From: an uncultured Eubacterium sp.
GTDB taxonomy: Bacteria; Bacillota_A; Clostridia; Lachnospirales; Lachnospiraceae
Direction: 5' to 3'
DNA: 64,000 nt
Assembly (NCBI GenBank): GCA_910589045.1
Contig: CAJUSH010000003.1
Coordinates: 39,749 to 103,748 of the forward strand
The notes below the pieces were generated by a model. That model did not search any database. It was not told the origin of the DNA and saw only the letters and a program-made list of their open reading frames with translations. The position numbers and the translations under genes are program-made. Shown in pieces: positions 23,596 through 32,040 of this stretch; position 1 is the first letter of the stretch, and each line of letters begins with the position of its first letter.

Positions 23596-24893
23596 CCTTC
23601 CTTTTTCCGCAGTGTATCAAAAAACCGCTTCTTCTCCATCGACGGAACCGCCGGATCTTTGTCCAGCGGAAAGCAATACACGTTTCTGCGCCAACGTCTC
23701 GCGTAATACTTCGCCATCCGTTCGTTGCCGTAGTTGACAACCGGAACCAGATGCCTCCTCAGATACAGCCGTTCATACAGTGCAAGCGCCGGTTCGATCT
23801 CCCAGTCCCTGCCGCCCAGTACCAGCATCATCCCGTCACATTGTTCTAATTCTACGTCCGTTGATTCGTATGTCCCGAAATCCTGAACCAGACAGCCCTC
23901 TGCCCGCTGCAGCCATTCCTGCTCCTTACTCCTCGAAAGCACAGCGCAAAAATCGCCGCAGGAGACGGTTTTGTTCTCCTTCCTTACCCAGCTTCTGCGG
24001 GCTATGCGCCGCAGGTCGCCGCTGTCGTTTTTCTCCGTGTAAAGGCTTGGAATACCGGCTCCGTTCAGATATACATGATAGGAAACCGCCAGATGTGTTG
24101 CACCGATGCCCGGCTTCATGCCGATCACTGCAAGATTTGTTATGAGATGCTCTTTTCCTTCCGAAATCCCCGATGCATATGACTCCAGCTCTTCCATCAG
24201 ATGTGATGTCCCGCTAAAACGCTGCGATAGCTCCGGAGCCGTGGCCCTGTAAATGATACCGTTCAGGCGCGCCCTTGGCACCTCCTTCGGTATATACTGC
24301 TCCAAAAACTGTAAAATTCTGCCAATGCCGTAGATATCCGTGCGTTCGTCGCAGGGCAGCCCGAGCCGCTTTTCCGGTGCGGCAAATGCCGCGGTCCCGT
24401 AAGACTGGTATGGATTTCCCTCATTGGAAATATATGATGCGATGCCAAAATCGACTATTTTTAACTGATTGCCATATACTATAATGTGTTCCGGCTTCAA
24501 ATCCTGATAAATAATCGGTGTCGGCCTTGCATGGAGATATCCAATGACATCACACAGCTGTCTGCCGATTCGCAATACAAAATCTAAGGGAATGGTTGTC
24601 TGATGAAGCACATAGGCTTCCAGTGATTCACCCGCGACATACTCTTCGATCAGGTAGTAATTCTCATCATCCTCCTCAAAATCATAGATGATGGGAATCG
24701 CGGGATGGTTCAAAGATTTTAAAAGCCCGGCTTCCGACGGGAAGCCCGAATGGTCGGACACTGACTTTGGAATGCACTTGATTGCCCGATCCTGTCCTAA
24801 AACCCGATGTCTGGCAAGATAAACACGGCCGTTGGCGCCGGCTCCGAGGAGCCCGGTCACTTCGTATCTGTCAGACAAAATTTGCTGCTGCAT
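23589..24893 (-). CDS. Hanks-type Ser/Thr kinase fused to a degenerate MinD-like domain
   Basis: 434 residues from the ATG at 24893, which follows GGTGAG. Residues about 10-240 form a protein kinase: glycine loop GAGANGRVYLA, Lys39 in AIKCIPK, catalytic loop YQDLKPEHI (129-137; His-Arg-Asp is Tyr-Gln-Asp and the metal-binding Asn is His), DFG 148-150 and APE 172-174. Residues about 250-434 form a P-loop domain, MKPGIGATHLAVSYH, lacking the P-loop lysine. No membrane segment or PASTA repeat is present. It is the first gene of a four-gene operon. The kinase may control assembly of a CpaB-like envelope structure; this is inference. Confidence 0.82.
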   Translation of the reverse strand: MQQQILSDRYEVTGLLGAGANGRVYLARHRVLGQDRAIKCIPKSVSDHSGFPSEAGLLKSLNHPAIPIIYDFEEDDENYYLIEEYVAGESLEAYVLHQTTIPLDFVLRIGRQLCDVIGYLHARPTPIIYQDLKPEHIIVYGNQLKIVDFGIASYISNEGNPYQSYGTAAFAAPEKRLGLPCDERTDIYGIGRILQFLEQYIPKEVPRARLNGIIYRATAPELSQRFSGTSHLMEELESYASGISEGKEHLITNLAVIGMKPGIGATHLAVSYHVYLNGAGIPSLYTEKNDSGDLRRIARRSWVRKENKTVSCGDFCAVLSRSKEQEWLQRAEGCLVQDFGTYESTDVELEQCDGMMLVLGGRDWEIEPALALYERLYLRRHLVPVVNYGNERMAKYYARRWRRNVYCFPLDKDPAVPSMEKKRFFDTLRKKEGW

Positions 24894-24980
24894 ATTCTCA
24901 CCGCACTTTCCGTAAAAAATATAAAGCCGGTTCGGTGAAAAAAGCATCTCCAAGTCTCTTATACCACAGGGAGGAAGGCT

Positions 24981-25009
24981 TTGACAACCTCTTTTTGAAA
25001 AGTTTATAC
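24981..25009 (+). promoter_or_regulatory. Upstream tandem promoter of mecA
   Basis: TTGACA (24981-24986) and TTATAC (25004-25009) are 17 bp apart on the plus strand. The -35 is perfect and the -10 is weaker. Confidence 0.45.
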
Positions 25010-25050
25010 TTTTTTAAGAATTTTACCCGCATAAGAGGGGCCGCTTTCTC

Positions 25051-25079
25051 TTGACGACCGGAAAAAATTCTTATATACT
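25051..25079 (+). promoter_or_regulatory. Main promoter of mecA
   Basis: TTGACG (25051-25056) and TATACT (25074-25079) are separated by 17 bp, giving a leader of about 80 nt before the ATG at 25168. Confidence 0.75.
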
Positions 25080-25167
25080 TTTGGTACTTTCTAACAGAAT
25101 TTACATTTAACACATTGATTCGACTGTAATTTATAAAAAATCCGATCATCGATAAGGAATGAAAACT

Positions 25168-25989
25168 ATGAAAATAGAACGCATTAACGACAATCAGATA
25201 CGCTGCACACTCACGGGACAGGATTTAGCCGACCGTCACTTAAAGCTCTCGGAGCTTGCCTACGGCACCGACAAGGCAAAGCGGCTCTTCCGCGACATGA
25301 TGCAGCAGGCATCCTACGAGCTTGGCTTTGAGGCGGACGATATCCCCCTCATGATCGAGGCGATCCCGCTCTCCGGCGGCTCCATCATCCTCAACGTGAC
25401 AAAGGTGGAATACCCGGAGGAGCTTGACACCCGCTTTTCCAACTTCACGGATTACGGCGGTGATTCCCAAAGCTACGAGGGGGATGGTGCCGCGGAGGCC
25501 CCTACACTCGAAGGTGCCGACGGCATCCTCGACCTCTTCCGCAAAATCGGCGAGGCTGCCGCCTCCCTCCGTGCAAACGACAAGGATCCGGCGCCTGCCT
25601 CCGATGCGGGCTTTATACCATTAAAGGATACCGCCACAACCGTGACTCCCGCCGCCGGAAGCGAAGTAGCCACTCCCCTGGAGGCCGCCTCCGATATTGT
25701 GAAGCTGTTCTCCTTCCGGGAGATGAACGCCGTCATCCGGCTGGCACATGTACTGCACAATTTTTATACGGGCGACAATTCCCTCTTTCTGGACGAACCG
25801 GAGCGGGTCTACTATCTTGTGCTCCACAAGAGCCGCCACACACCCGCCGAGTTCAATAAGGTATGTAATATTTTATCCGAATATGCCGTCCAGAACCATT
25901 ACATCGAATCTGCCGAGGCTTACTTCAATGAGCACTTTAAGTGTATCGCGGCGCACGATGCGCTGCAGCGCCTGGCGAATTTTTCGTAA
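25168..25989 (+). CDS. mecA: Adaptor protein MecA
   Basis: A 273-residue MecA adaptor that delivers substrates to the ClpC-ClpP protease. The N-terminal domain starts MKIERINDNQIRCTLTGQDL and has the family FRDMMQQASYELGF region; the C-terminal domain (about 170-273) contains LFSFREMNAVIRLAHVL and the end HDALQRL. The acidic Ala/Pro-rich linker (about 100-165) is longer than in Bacillus. Start 25168 is chosen because AAGGA stands 9 nt upstream, whereas the ATG at 25159 follows it directly. Confidence 0.93.
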   Translation: MKIERINDNQIRCTLTGQDLADRHLKLSELAYGTDKAKRLFRDMMQQASYELGFEADDIPLMIEAIPLSGGSIILNVTKVEYPEELDTRFSNFTDYGGDSQSYEGDGAAEAPTLEGADGILDLFRKIGEAAASLRANDKDPAPASDAGFIPLKDTATTVTPAAGSEVATPLEAASDIVKLFSFREMNAVIRLAHVLHNFYTGDNSLFLDEPERVYYLVLHKSRHTPAEFNKVCNILSEYAVQNHYIESAEAYFNEHFKCIAAHDALQRLANFS

Positions 25990-26041
25990 CCGGAATGTCC
26001 ATAAAGATCAGACAGGGAAGGCTTTTCTTTTCCTGTGCAAA

Positions 26042-26083
26042 AAGAACCCTCTGAACTGCATGTTCAAAGGGCTCTTTTTTGTC
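26042..26083. terminator. Bidirectional terminator between mecA and the DUF1858 gene
   Basis: AGAACCCTCTGAAC pairs with GTTCAAAGGGCTCT with two mismatches and a 4-nt loop, flanked by an A run and a T run. It serves the two converging genes. Confidence 0.8.
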
Positions 26084-26085
26084 GA

Positions 26086-26295
26086 TTATTTCTCGTGCTT
26101 TAAAAACTCATTGATCTGGTCAACCAGCGCGTCCGGCTCGATGCCGTGTACCATTGCAGCCTGCTCAATGGTTTCCATCTGCGATGAAGGACAGCCGAGA
26201 CAATGCATTCCGATACCGAGCAGTACCGGGGCAATGCTCTCATCTATCTGAAGTAATTCACCGATCATAGTTGTCTTTGTCACTGTTGCTGCCAT
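26086..26295 (-). CDS. DUF1858 small redox-type protein
   Basis: A 69-residue protein with the DUF1858 pattern: MIGELLQIDESIAPVLLGIGMHCLGCPSSQMETIEQAA. The CLGC pair could form a redox disulfide or bind metal. Proteins of this family often lie near ferredoxins or hybrid-cluster proteins; here a ferredoxin gene is divergently placed 260 bp away. AAGGAGG lies just before the ATG. Confidence 0.88.
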   Translation of the reverse strand: MAATVTKTTMIGELLQIDESIAPVLLGIGMHCLGCPSSQMETIEQAAMVHGIEPDALVDQINEFLKHEK

Positions 26296-26345
26296 CTTTT
26301 CATTCCTCCTTCACTCTATGTGTTAGATATCGCTAAACCGTTCTT

Positions 26346-26374
26346 ATTATAATCATTTTATATGGCCTTGTCCA
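26346..26374 (-). promoter_or_regulatory. Promoter of the DUF1858 gene
   Basis: On the minus strand TGGACA (26369-26374) and TATAAT (26346-26351) are 17 bp apart, 50 bp before the start codon. Confidence 0.75.
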
Positions 26375-26471
26375 GTAGGACGCTTCAAATCTTAGTATCT
26401 GACAAAATCCTCCGGTTATACATAACTAATTTACGGTACGTATTTTTGTACATACAATCCGCGATTTCGGG

Positions 26472-26500
26472 CTTGTTTTTCGGATATGTTTGTAATAAAA
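26472..26500 (+). promoter_or_regulatory. Promoter of the ferredoxin gene
   Basis: TTGTTT (26472-26477) and TAAAAT (26495-26500) are spaced 17 bp, 55 bp before the ATG. Confidence 0.6.
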
Positions 26501-26555
26501 TAGTGTCACGGGCTACAGCATCGTAGCATTTTCGAAAATGAAGGAGGATAATAAA

Positions 26556-26726
26556 ATGGCTTACGTTATCAATGATTCTTGTGTATCCTGCGGCACCTGT
26601 GAGGGTGAGTGCCCTGTTGGAGCTATTTCTGCTGGCGACGGAAAGTACGAGATCGCAGCTGATACCTGCATCGATTGCGGAACATGCGCAGGCGCATGCC
26701 CTACCGGCGCGATCAGCCAGGGCTAA
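26556..26726 (+). CDS. 2[4Fe-4S] ferredoxin
   Basis: A 56-residue clostridial-type ferredoxin with two CxxCxxCxxxCP clusters: CVSCGTCEGECP and CIDCGTCAGACP. It carries electrons in the cytosol, for instance for hydrogenase, pyruvate:ferredoxin oxidoreductase or Rnf. ATG 26556 follows AAGGAGG at 26541-26547; an ATG 18 nt upstream in frame lies before the site and is rejected. The gene is monocistronic with its own promoter and terminator. Confidence 0.97.
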   Translation: MAYVINDSCVSCGTCEGECPVGAISAGDGKYEIAADTCIDCGTCAGACPTGAISQG

Positions 26727-26750
26727 TAACCGTATTTTCAGCAGTATTTA

Positions 26751-26783
26751 AAAAAGAGGCCGCACCATGCAGCCTCTTTTTTT
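26751..26783. terminator. Bidirectional terminator of ferredoxin and MerR-like genes
   Basis: AAAAGAGGC (26752-26760) and GCCTCTTTT (26772-26780) arms with an 11-nt loop and long T and A flanks. It lies between two converging genes. Confidence 0.85.
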
Positions 26784-26795
26784 GTGCCGTTGCAT

Positions 26796-27461
26796 CTATT
26801 CCAGACTCGGCACGGTCTTTACGACCTGCTTTCCTTCTTTTTTCCGGCGCCCGAAACGCTTGCGGCGCTTGCCGTAGCTTCGGATCGCTTCATCGAGCTT
26901 CTTAAAGCGCTCCTCCTCCTGTTCATCCTGCATCCGCATCAGATAGTTCATTTCCTTCAGGACACGGTCACCCACTTCTGTCCCAATATCTTTACTTAAG
27001 TCTTTATTATTGTCTGTCATTGCATTCCGGACAATTTGAGTCATCAATTCCTGGAACTGCTCCATGCGCTCCTGCGGCGTCATCTGCGGCAGGACGGCTA
27101 CCGGCTCCACCTGCTTTTTCTCCGGCACCTGCTTTATGGGCGCAGGCTGCTTTAACGGCTGCTCCTGCTTTCCAACGGGCAGGGGCTGCGCTATATGGTC
27201 CGCTGCCGCAATCGATTCATTATGTAAACGATCCTGCTTTTCCTGCTGTAACAGAATTTTGATCGCCTTCAACTGATAACCCTCTTCCTTCAGCTCCTTG
27301 ATGCGCAGGAACTGGTCTACATTCTCCTGTGTATAGTAGCGGTGGCCCATCTCGTTGCGTGGCACCGTCAGCTCTAATTCATCTTCCCAGTAACGTAATA
27401 CATGAGACTCCACGGCCACGATGCTTGCGGCGTCGGAAATCATATAACGTACCTGTTCCAA
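26796..27461 (-). CDS. MerR-type HTH protein with coiled C-terminus (RacA-like layout)
   Basis: 221 residues. The first 70 form a MerR helix-turn-helix (ISDAASIVAVESHVLRYWEDE, then MGHRYYTQENVDQFLRIKELKEEGYQL). Residues about 75-125 are Pro/Gln/Lys-rich and the C-terminal part (about 125-221) is a helical, very basic region ending near GKRRKRFGRRKKEGKQ. It lacks the cysteines of metal-sensing MerR proteins; this layout is like chromosome-binding RacA-type proteins. The start is TTG 27461, supported by AAAGGAGGTCGATTAG directly upstream. Confidence 0.8.
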   Translation of the reverse strand: MEQVRYMISDAASIVAVESHVLRYWEDELELTVPRNEMGHRYYTQENVDQFLRIKELKEEGYQLKAIKILLQQEKQDRLHNESIAAADHIAQPLPVGKQEQPLKQPAPIKQVPEKKQVEPVAVLPQMTPQERMEQFQELMTQIVRNAMTDNNKDLSKDIGTEVGDRVLKEMNYLMRMQDEQEEERFKKLDEAIRSYGKRRKRFGRRKKEGKQVVKTVPSLE

Positions 27462-27494
27462 CTAATCGACCTCCTTTTCATTTATTCTTCCTTT

Positions 27495-27523
27495 ATTATA
27501 GACAACCTGAAAAAGAGGTACAA
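27495..27523 (-). promoter_or_regulatory. Promoter of the MerR-like gene
   Basis: On the minus strand TTGTAC (27518-27523) and a perfect TATAAT (27495-27500) are 17 bp apart. Confidence 0.75.
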
Positions 27524-27607
27524 TCTTTTTTCGCCGCAGGTTTCGACAAACCCGGACGAAGCAGAATACCCCAGGTTGCCGGCTCCCAAAGCTGTTCATA
27601 AAAAAGA

Positions 27608-27636
27608 GTGAAAAAATCTTACAGGTATGCTATAAT
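27608..27636 (+). promoter_or_regulatory. Extended -10 promoter of gdpP-rplI-dnaB
   Basis: A perfect TATAAT (27631-27636) is preceded by TG one base upstream (27628-27629), with a weak -35 GTGAAA (27608-27613) at 17 bp. Segments 27575-27586 and 27654-27665 (GTTGCCGGCTCC and GGAGCCGGTAAC) form an inverted repeat around it. Confidence 0.65.
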
Positions 27637-27691
27637 AGTATCAACTCCGGCCTGGAGCCGGTAACTGAATCGTGTTTATGCAGGAGGATTC

Positions 27692-29743
27692 ATGAGTAAT
27701 CATTCAATTAAATTTAAAGGCAGGCTGCGCAGCTACCTGTGTGCGTCCCTGTATCTGATTCCTATTTTTGTGTTGCTCGGCATCCCGTTTTATTTTACAG
27801 ATAAAAATGCCGGGATATGCATCAGCTGCTTTACCGGTGTCTATGCAGTCATCGTCATCGTCGGCTACTACCGGATCCGTCCGCTGCTCACAAATGAGCT
27901 GATCAATTTTGCCACGCAGTACGGCACGGTACAAAAGAAGCTGCTCAATGAGTTTGAGATTGCTTACGCGCTCTTAGACAGCAACGGTAAAATCTGGTGG
28001 GTGAACAACCGCTTTGAGGATATGACCGGCAAGGATAAAACCTACCACAAGTCCATTACCTCGCTGTTTCCCTCCATCACAAAGGAGCTGTTGCAGGCCA
28101 ATGAGACACTGGAAATGAACCTGACCATGGAAGAAAAGCATCTGCGCGTATCCATGAACCGGATTTATTTTGACGCCATCGTCGGCGAAACCGGCATCAT
28201 CGAGACAGACAGCGAGCGAAACTATCTCACTGCGGTATACTTCTTTGACGAGACAAGACTGAACCATTTCATTCAGGAAAATGAGAACCGGCGGATGGTT
28301 GTTGCCCAGATTTATATTGACAACTACGACGAAGCACTCGAGAGCATCGAGGAGGTTAAGCGCTCCCTGCTCGTGGCCCTCATTGACCGGAAGGTAAACG
28401 CCTACTTTTCCAAAGTGGACGCTCTGGTGCGCAAGACCGAAAAGGATAAATATTTTGTGGTGTTCCGCCATGAATTTTTAAAGGAGCTGTGTGAGGATAA
28501 GTTCAGTGTCCTTGAAGACGTAAAGACCGTGAAGGTTGGAAACACCATGGTCGTGACCTTAAGCATCGGCATCGGGGACACCGGAAGCACCTACGCACAG
28601 AACAACGAGTATTCCCGCATGGCCATCGACCTGGCACTGGGACGCGGCGGCGATCAGGTGGTTTTACGCGAGGGCGAAAAGGTCACCTATTTCGGCGGCA
28701 AGGCACAGCAGGTGGAAAAAAACACCCGTGTCAAGGCCCGGGTAAAGGCACACGCACTGCGCGGCATCATCGAGAGCAAGGAGCGGGTTATCGTCATGGG
28801 TCACCAGATCAGCGATATGGATTCCTTCGGCGCCGCCGTCGGCATTTACTGCGCGGCGCGTACGCTGGATAAAAAGGTGCAGATCGTCTTAAATACCGTC
28901 AGCTCCACGCTGCGCCCCTTCCGGGAGCGCTTCACCGAGGAGAACGGTTATCCGGCGGATATCTTTTTAACCCGCGAGCAGGCGATCGAGGTGTGTACGC
29001 CCAACACAGTTGTCATGGTGGTGGACACGAACCGCCCGAACAACACAGAATGTCCCGAAATATTGCGAATGACAAAGAATATTGTCGTATTTGACCATCA
29101 TAGACAGTCAAATGATGTCATTGAGAATCCTGCGCTCTCCTATATCGAGCCTTATGCCTCCTCCGCGTGCGAGATGGTTGCAGAGGTGCTGCAGTATTTT
29201 ACGGAGAGCATCAAGCTTGCTCCCCAGGAGGCGGACAGCATTTATGCCGGCATTTTGATCGATACGAACAACTTCATGGCAAAGACCGGTGTGCGCACCT
29301 TCGAGGCGGCTGCCTATTTAAAGCGCTGCGGCGCCGAGGTTACCCGGGTGCGTAAAATGCTGCGCAATGACATGAGCGATTACAAGGCACGGGCCGAGGT
29401 CGTCCGTCACGCGGAGGTTTACCGCGATGCGTTTGCGATCTCCGTCTGCCCCACCGACAATATTGAAAGCCCTACCATCGTCGGCGCACAGGCGTCAAAC
29501 GAGCTTTTGAACATCACGGGCATCAAGGCGTCCTTCGTTCTGACGGAATACAGGGGCAAGGTTTATATCAGCTCGCGCTCCATCGACGAGATCAACGTAC
29601 AGCTCATCATGGAAGCCTTAGGCGGCGGCGGTCACCTGACCATCGCAGGCGCGCAGCTTGAACACTACTCGATTGCCGAGGTGAAGCGCATGATTCAGCA
29701 AACCATAGACAAGATGATAGAGGAAGGAGACATTAAAGTATGA
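27692..29743 (+). CDS. gdpP: Cyclic-di-AMP phosphodiesterase GdpP
   Basis: A 683-residue membrane enzyme that cleaves c-di-AMP to pApA. It has two membrane helices (about 12-60), a PAS-like domain (about 75-160), a degenerate GGDEF domain (about 200-340, lacking GGDEF) and a DHH-DHHA1 catalytic unit. The catalytic motifs read VMGHQISDMDSFG near residue 370, VVDTNRP, and FDHHRQ near 470; the C-terminal GGGGHLTIAGAQ is typical of DHHA1. It overlaps rplI by 4 bp and starts the conserved gdpP-rplI-dnaB operon. Confidence 0.96.
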   Translation: MSNHSIKFKGRLRSYLCASLYLIPIFVLLGIPFYFTDKNAGICISCFTGVYAVIVIVGYYRIRPLLTNELINFATQYGTVQKKLLNEFEIAYALLDSNGKIWWVNNRFEDMTGKDKTYHKSITSLFPSITKELLQANETLEMNLTMEEKHLRVSMNRIYFDAIVGETGIIETDSERNYLTAVYFFDETRLNHFIQENENRRMVVAQIYIDNYDEALESIEEVKRSLLVALIDRKVNAYFSKVDALVRKTEKDKYFVVFRHEFLKELCEDKFSVLEDVKTVKVGNTMVVTLSIGIGDTGSTYAQNNEYSRMAIDLALGRGGDQVVLREGEKVTYFGGKAQQVEKNTRVKARVKAHALRGIIESKERVIVMGHQISDMDSFGAAVGIYCAARTLDKKVQIVLNTVSSTLRPFRERFTEENGYPADIFLTREQAIEVCTPNTVVMVVDTNRPNNTECPEILRMTKNIVVFDHHRQSNDVIENPALSYIEPYASSACEMVAEVLQYFTESIKLAPQEADSIYAGILIDTNNFMAKTGVRTFEAAAYLKRCGAEVTRVRKMLRNDMSDYKARAEVVRHAEVYRDAFAISVCPTDNIESPTIVGAQASNELLNITGIKASFVLTEYRGKVYISSRSIDEINVQLIMEALGGGGHLTIAGAQLEHYSIAEVKRMIQQTIDKMIEEGDIKV

Positions 29744-30186
29744 AAGTCATTTTATTAGAGGATGTGAAGGCACTTGGAAAAAAGGGGGATATCGTAACGG
29801 TTAGCGATGGCTATGCCAGAAACATGATCCTGCCCAAAAAGCTCGGCGTTGAGGCGACAAGCAAAAACCTAAACGACCTGAAGCTGCAGAACAGGCACGC
29901 CGAAAAGGTAGCGCAGGAAAACCTTGAGGCGGCACAGGCACTTGCAAAGGAGCTTGAAGATAAAAAGATCGAGTTAAAAATGAAATCCGGTGAGGGCGGA
30001 AGAACCTTCGGCTCCATTTCCACAAAGGAAATCGCGGAAGCCGCCAAAAAGCAGCTGAACATGGAGCTTGACAAAAAGAAAATGATCTTAAAGGATCCCA
30101 TCAAAGCGCTTGGCACATATGAGATACAGATCAGGCTTCATCCACAGGTAACCGGAAGCTTTACGGTACACGTATCAGAGGAGTAA
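29740..30186 (+). CDS. rplI: 50S ribosomal protein L9
   Basis: A 148-residue protein of normal length. The N-terminal domain MKVILLEDVKALGKKGDIV with SDGYARNMILPKKLG is the family signature, followed by the long connecting helix and a C-terminal domain that includes GEGGRTFGSISTKEIAEA. Translation is probably coupled to gdpP through the ATGA overlap. Confidence 0.98.
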   Translation: MKVILLEDVKALGKKGDIVTVSDGYARNMILPKKLGVEATSKNLNDLKLQNRHAEKVAQENLEAAQALAKELEDKKIELKMKSGEGGRTFGSISTKEIAEAAKKQLNMELDKKKMILKDPIKALGTYEIQIRLHPQVTGSFTVHVSEE

Positions 30187-30192
30187 GAACCC

Positions 30193-31533
30193 ATGCCGGA
30201 AGAAGAAGCGCTCATTAAGCGCATAATGCCAAATTCACTGGAGGCGGAGCAGTCACTCATCGGTTCTATGATCATGGACCGGGACGCGATTCTGACCGCC
30301 TCCGAATTGTTGGTGAAGGAGGATTTTTATCACCAGCAGTACGGTCTGCTCTTCGAGGCGATGGTGGAGCTGCTAAACGACCGGGAGCCGGTTGACCTGA
30401 TTACGCTTCAGAATAAACTGCGGGAGAAAAACGCGCCGCCGGAAATCAGCTCCCTTGAATATGTAAGAGAATTATACGATGCGCTTCCCACCTCTGCGAA
30501 TGCAAAGTATTATGCGCAGATCATAAAGGATAAATCGCTGCTGCGGCGCATGATCCGCACGACGGAGGGAATTGCAAACGACTGCTACCAGGGCGTGGAA
30601 TCCGTCGGAGTTTTGCTGGAGCAGACGGAAAAAAAGATTTTTGATCTGCTGCAGAACAACGGCGGAGAGGATTTTGTGCCGATCAAACAGGTTGTTTTAA
30701 ATGCACTTGACCGCATCGAAAAGGCATCCAAAACCCAGGGAACCGTGACCGGAATCGCCACCGGATTTCTGGATCTCGACTATAAGACGGCGGGCTTACA
30801 GCCCTCCGACCTCGTGCTCGTCGCGGCGCGCCCCTCCATGGGAAAGACTGCGTTTGTACTAAATATTGCACAGTATGTAGCATTCCGCAGCGATCTGTGC
30901 ACGGCAATCTTCAGCCTTGAGATGTCAAAGGAGCAGCTCGTGAACCGTCTCTTTTCCCTTGAGTCCAGGGTGGACGCGCAGAAGCTTCGCTCCGGTGATC
31001 TCTCGGATTCGGACTGGGAAAAGCTGATCGAGGGTGCCGGAACGGTAGGGCAGTCCAGGCTTATTATAGATGACACGCCAGGCATTTCCGTTCCGGAGCT
31101 TCGAAGCAAATGCCGCAAGTATAAGCTCGAGCACGATTTAAAGCTGATCATCATCGACTATCTGCAGCTCATGAGCGGCAGCAGCTCCAGAGCCTCCGAT
31201 TCCAGGCAGCAGGAAATCTCGGATATTTCCCGCGCCCTCAAAGGGCTTGCCCGTGAGCTCGGCGTACCTGTCGTTGCGCTCTCACAGCTCTCCCGCGCCG
31301 TAGAGCAGCGGCCCGATCACCGCCCCATGCTCTCCGACCTGCGTGAATCCGGTGCGATCGAGCAGGATGCGGATGTTGTCATGTTCATCTACCGTGACGA
31401 CTACTACAACAAGGACACCGAGGATAAGGGCATAGCGGAGATCATTATCGCCAAGCAGAGAAACGGTCCCATCGGAACGGTCAATCTTGTATGGCTGCCG
31501 GAGTACACGAAATTTGCAAATATGGAACGCTGA
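30193..31533 (+). CDS. dnaB: Replicative DNA helicase DnaB
   Basis: A 446-residue hexameric helicase of the replication fork. The N-terminal domain (MPNSLEAEQSLIGSMI, ISSLEYVRELYDALPT) is followed by the RecA-like domain with Walker A ARPSMGKTAF, Walker B LIIIDYLQLM, and the DLRESGAIEQDADVV motif. It starts 6 bp after rplI. No intein is present. Confidence 0.98.
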   Translation: MPEEEALIKRIMPNSLEAEQSLIGSMIMDRDAILTASELLVKEDFYHQQYGLLFEAMVELLNDREPVDLITLQNKLREKNAPPEISSLEYVRELYDALPTSANAKYYAQIIKDKSLLRRMIRTTEGIANDCYQGVESVGVLLEQTEKKIFDLLQNNGGEDFVPIKQVVLNALDRIEKASKTQGTVTGIATGFLDLDYKTAGLQPSDLVLVAARPSMGKTAFVLNIAQYVAFRSDLCTAIFSLEMSKEQLVNRLFSLESRVDAQKLRSGDLSDSDWEKLIEGAGTVGQSRLIIDDTPGISVPELRSKCRKYKLEHDLKLIIIDYLQLMSGSSSRASDSRQQEISDISRALKGLARELGVPVVALSQLSRAVEQRPDHRPMLSDLRESGAIEQDADVVMFIYRDDYYNKDTEDKGIAEIIIAKQRNGPIGTVNLVWLPEYTKFANMER

Positions 31534-31570
31534 CACCTGTTTCACATTTTTGCCCCTCCGGCTCCAAAAA

Positions 31571-31632
31571 AGCAGCCCCTTTGTCACTGTCAGGCGGGCC
31601 TGACACGTCGGCAAAGGGGCTGGTCTGCTTTT
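31571..31632 (+). terminator. Terminator of gdpP-rplI-dnaB
   Basis: Perfect 10-bp arms AGCCCCTTTG (31574-31583) and CAAAGGGGCT (31612-31621) enclose a second stem TGTCAGGC/CCTGACA and are followed by GGTCTGCTTTT. Confidence 0.7.
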
Positions 31633-31711
31633 AACGGCGCGAAAATCTCACCGCCGGGCCGGATGCAGCTACTGCCGAAGAAAAAAACTTCCATATCTGC
31701 CACCGCATTAC

Positions 31712-31745
31712 AAAAGCCCGGCGGACAGCTGTCCGCCGGGCTTTT
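31712..31745 (-). terminator. Terminator of rpsF-ssb-rpsR
   Basis: A perfect 34-nt palindrome AAAAGCCCGGCGGACA and its complement, 9 bp past the rpsR stop. It can terminate in both directions. Confidence 0.88.
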
Positions 31746-31754
31746 CATCACATA

Positions 31755-32015
31755 CTAATCCTGAACGTAGGGCATCAGTGCTACGTGACGTGCTCTCTTG
31801 ATCGCAACGGTCAGCGCGCGCTGGTGCTTTGCACAGTTTCCGGTAATTCTTCTGGGAAGAATCTTACCTCTCTCAGAGATATATCTCTTTAACTTATTCG
31901 TATCCTTGTAGTCGATCACATTGTCTTTTCCACAGAATACACATACCTTTTTCCTTCTGTGCATGGGGCGTCTCTTTGCGGGAGCGCCGTCTCTGTCACT
32001 CTTATTATAAGGCAT
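31755..32015 (-). CDS. rpsR: 30S ribosomal protein S18, zinc-type
   Basis: An 86-residue protein with RRKKVCVFCGKD, the S18 core YKDTNKLKRYISERGKILPRR and NCAKHQRAL. The Cys-x2-Cys near residue 25 with a later Cys and His suggests the zinc-binding (C+) form. It pairs with S6 in the small subunit platform. It is the third gene of the rpsF-ssb-rpsR operon. Confidence 0.98.
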   Translation of the reverse strand: MPYNKSDRDGAPAKRRPMHRRKKVCVFCGKDNVIDYKDTNKLKRYISERGKILPRRITGNCAKHQRALTVAIKRARHVALMPYVQD

Positions 32016-32040
32016 AGCTCTCTACCTCCTATTTCGATTG

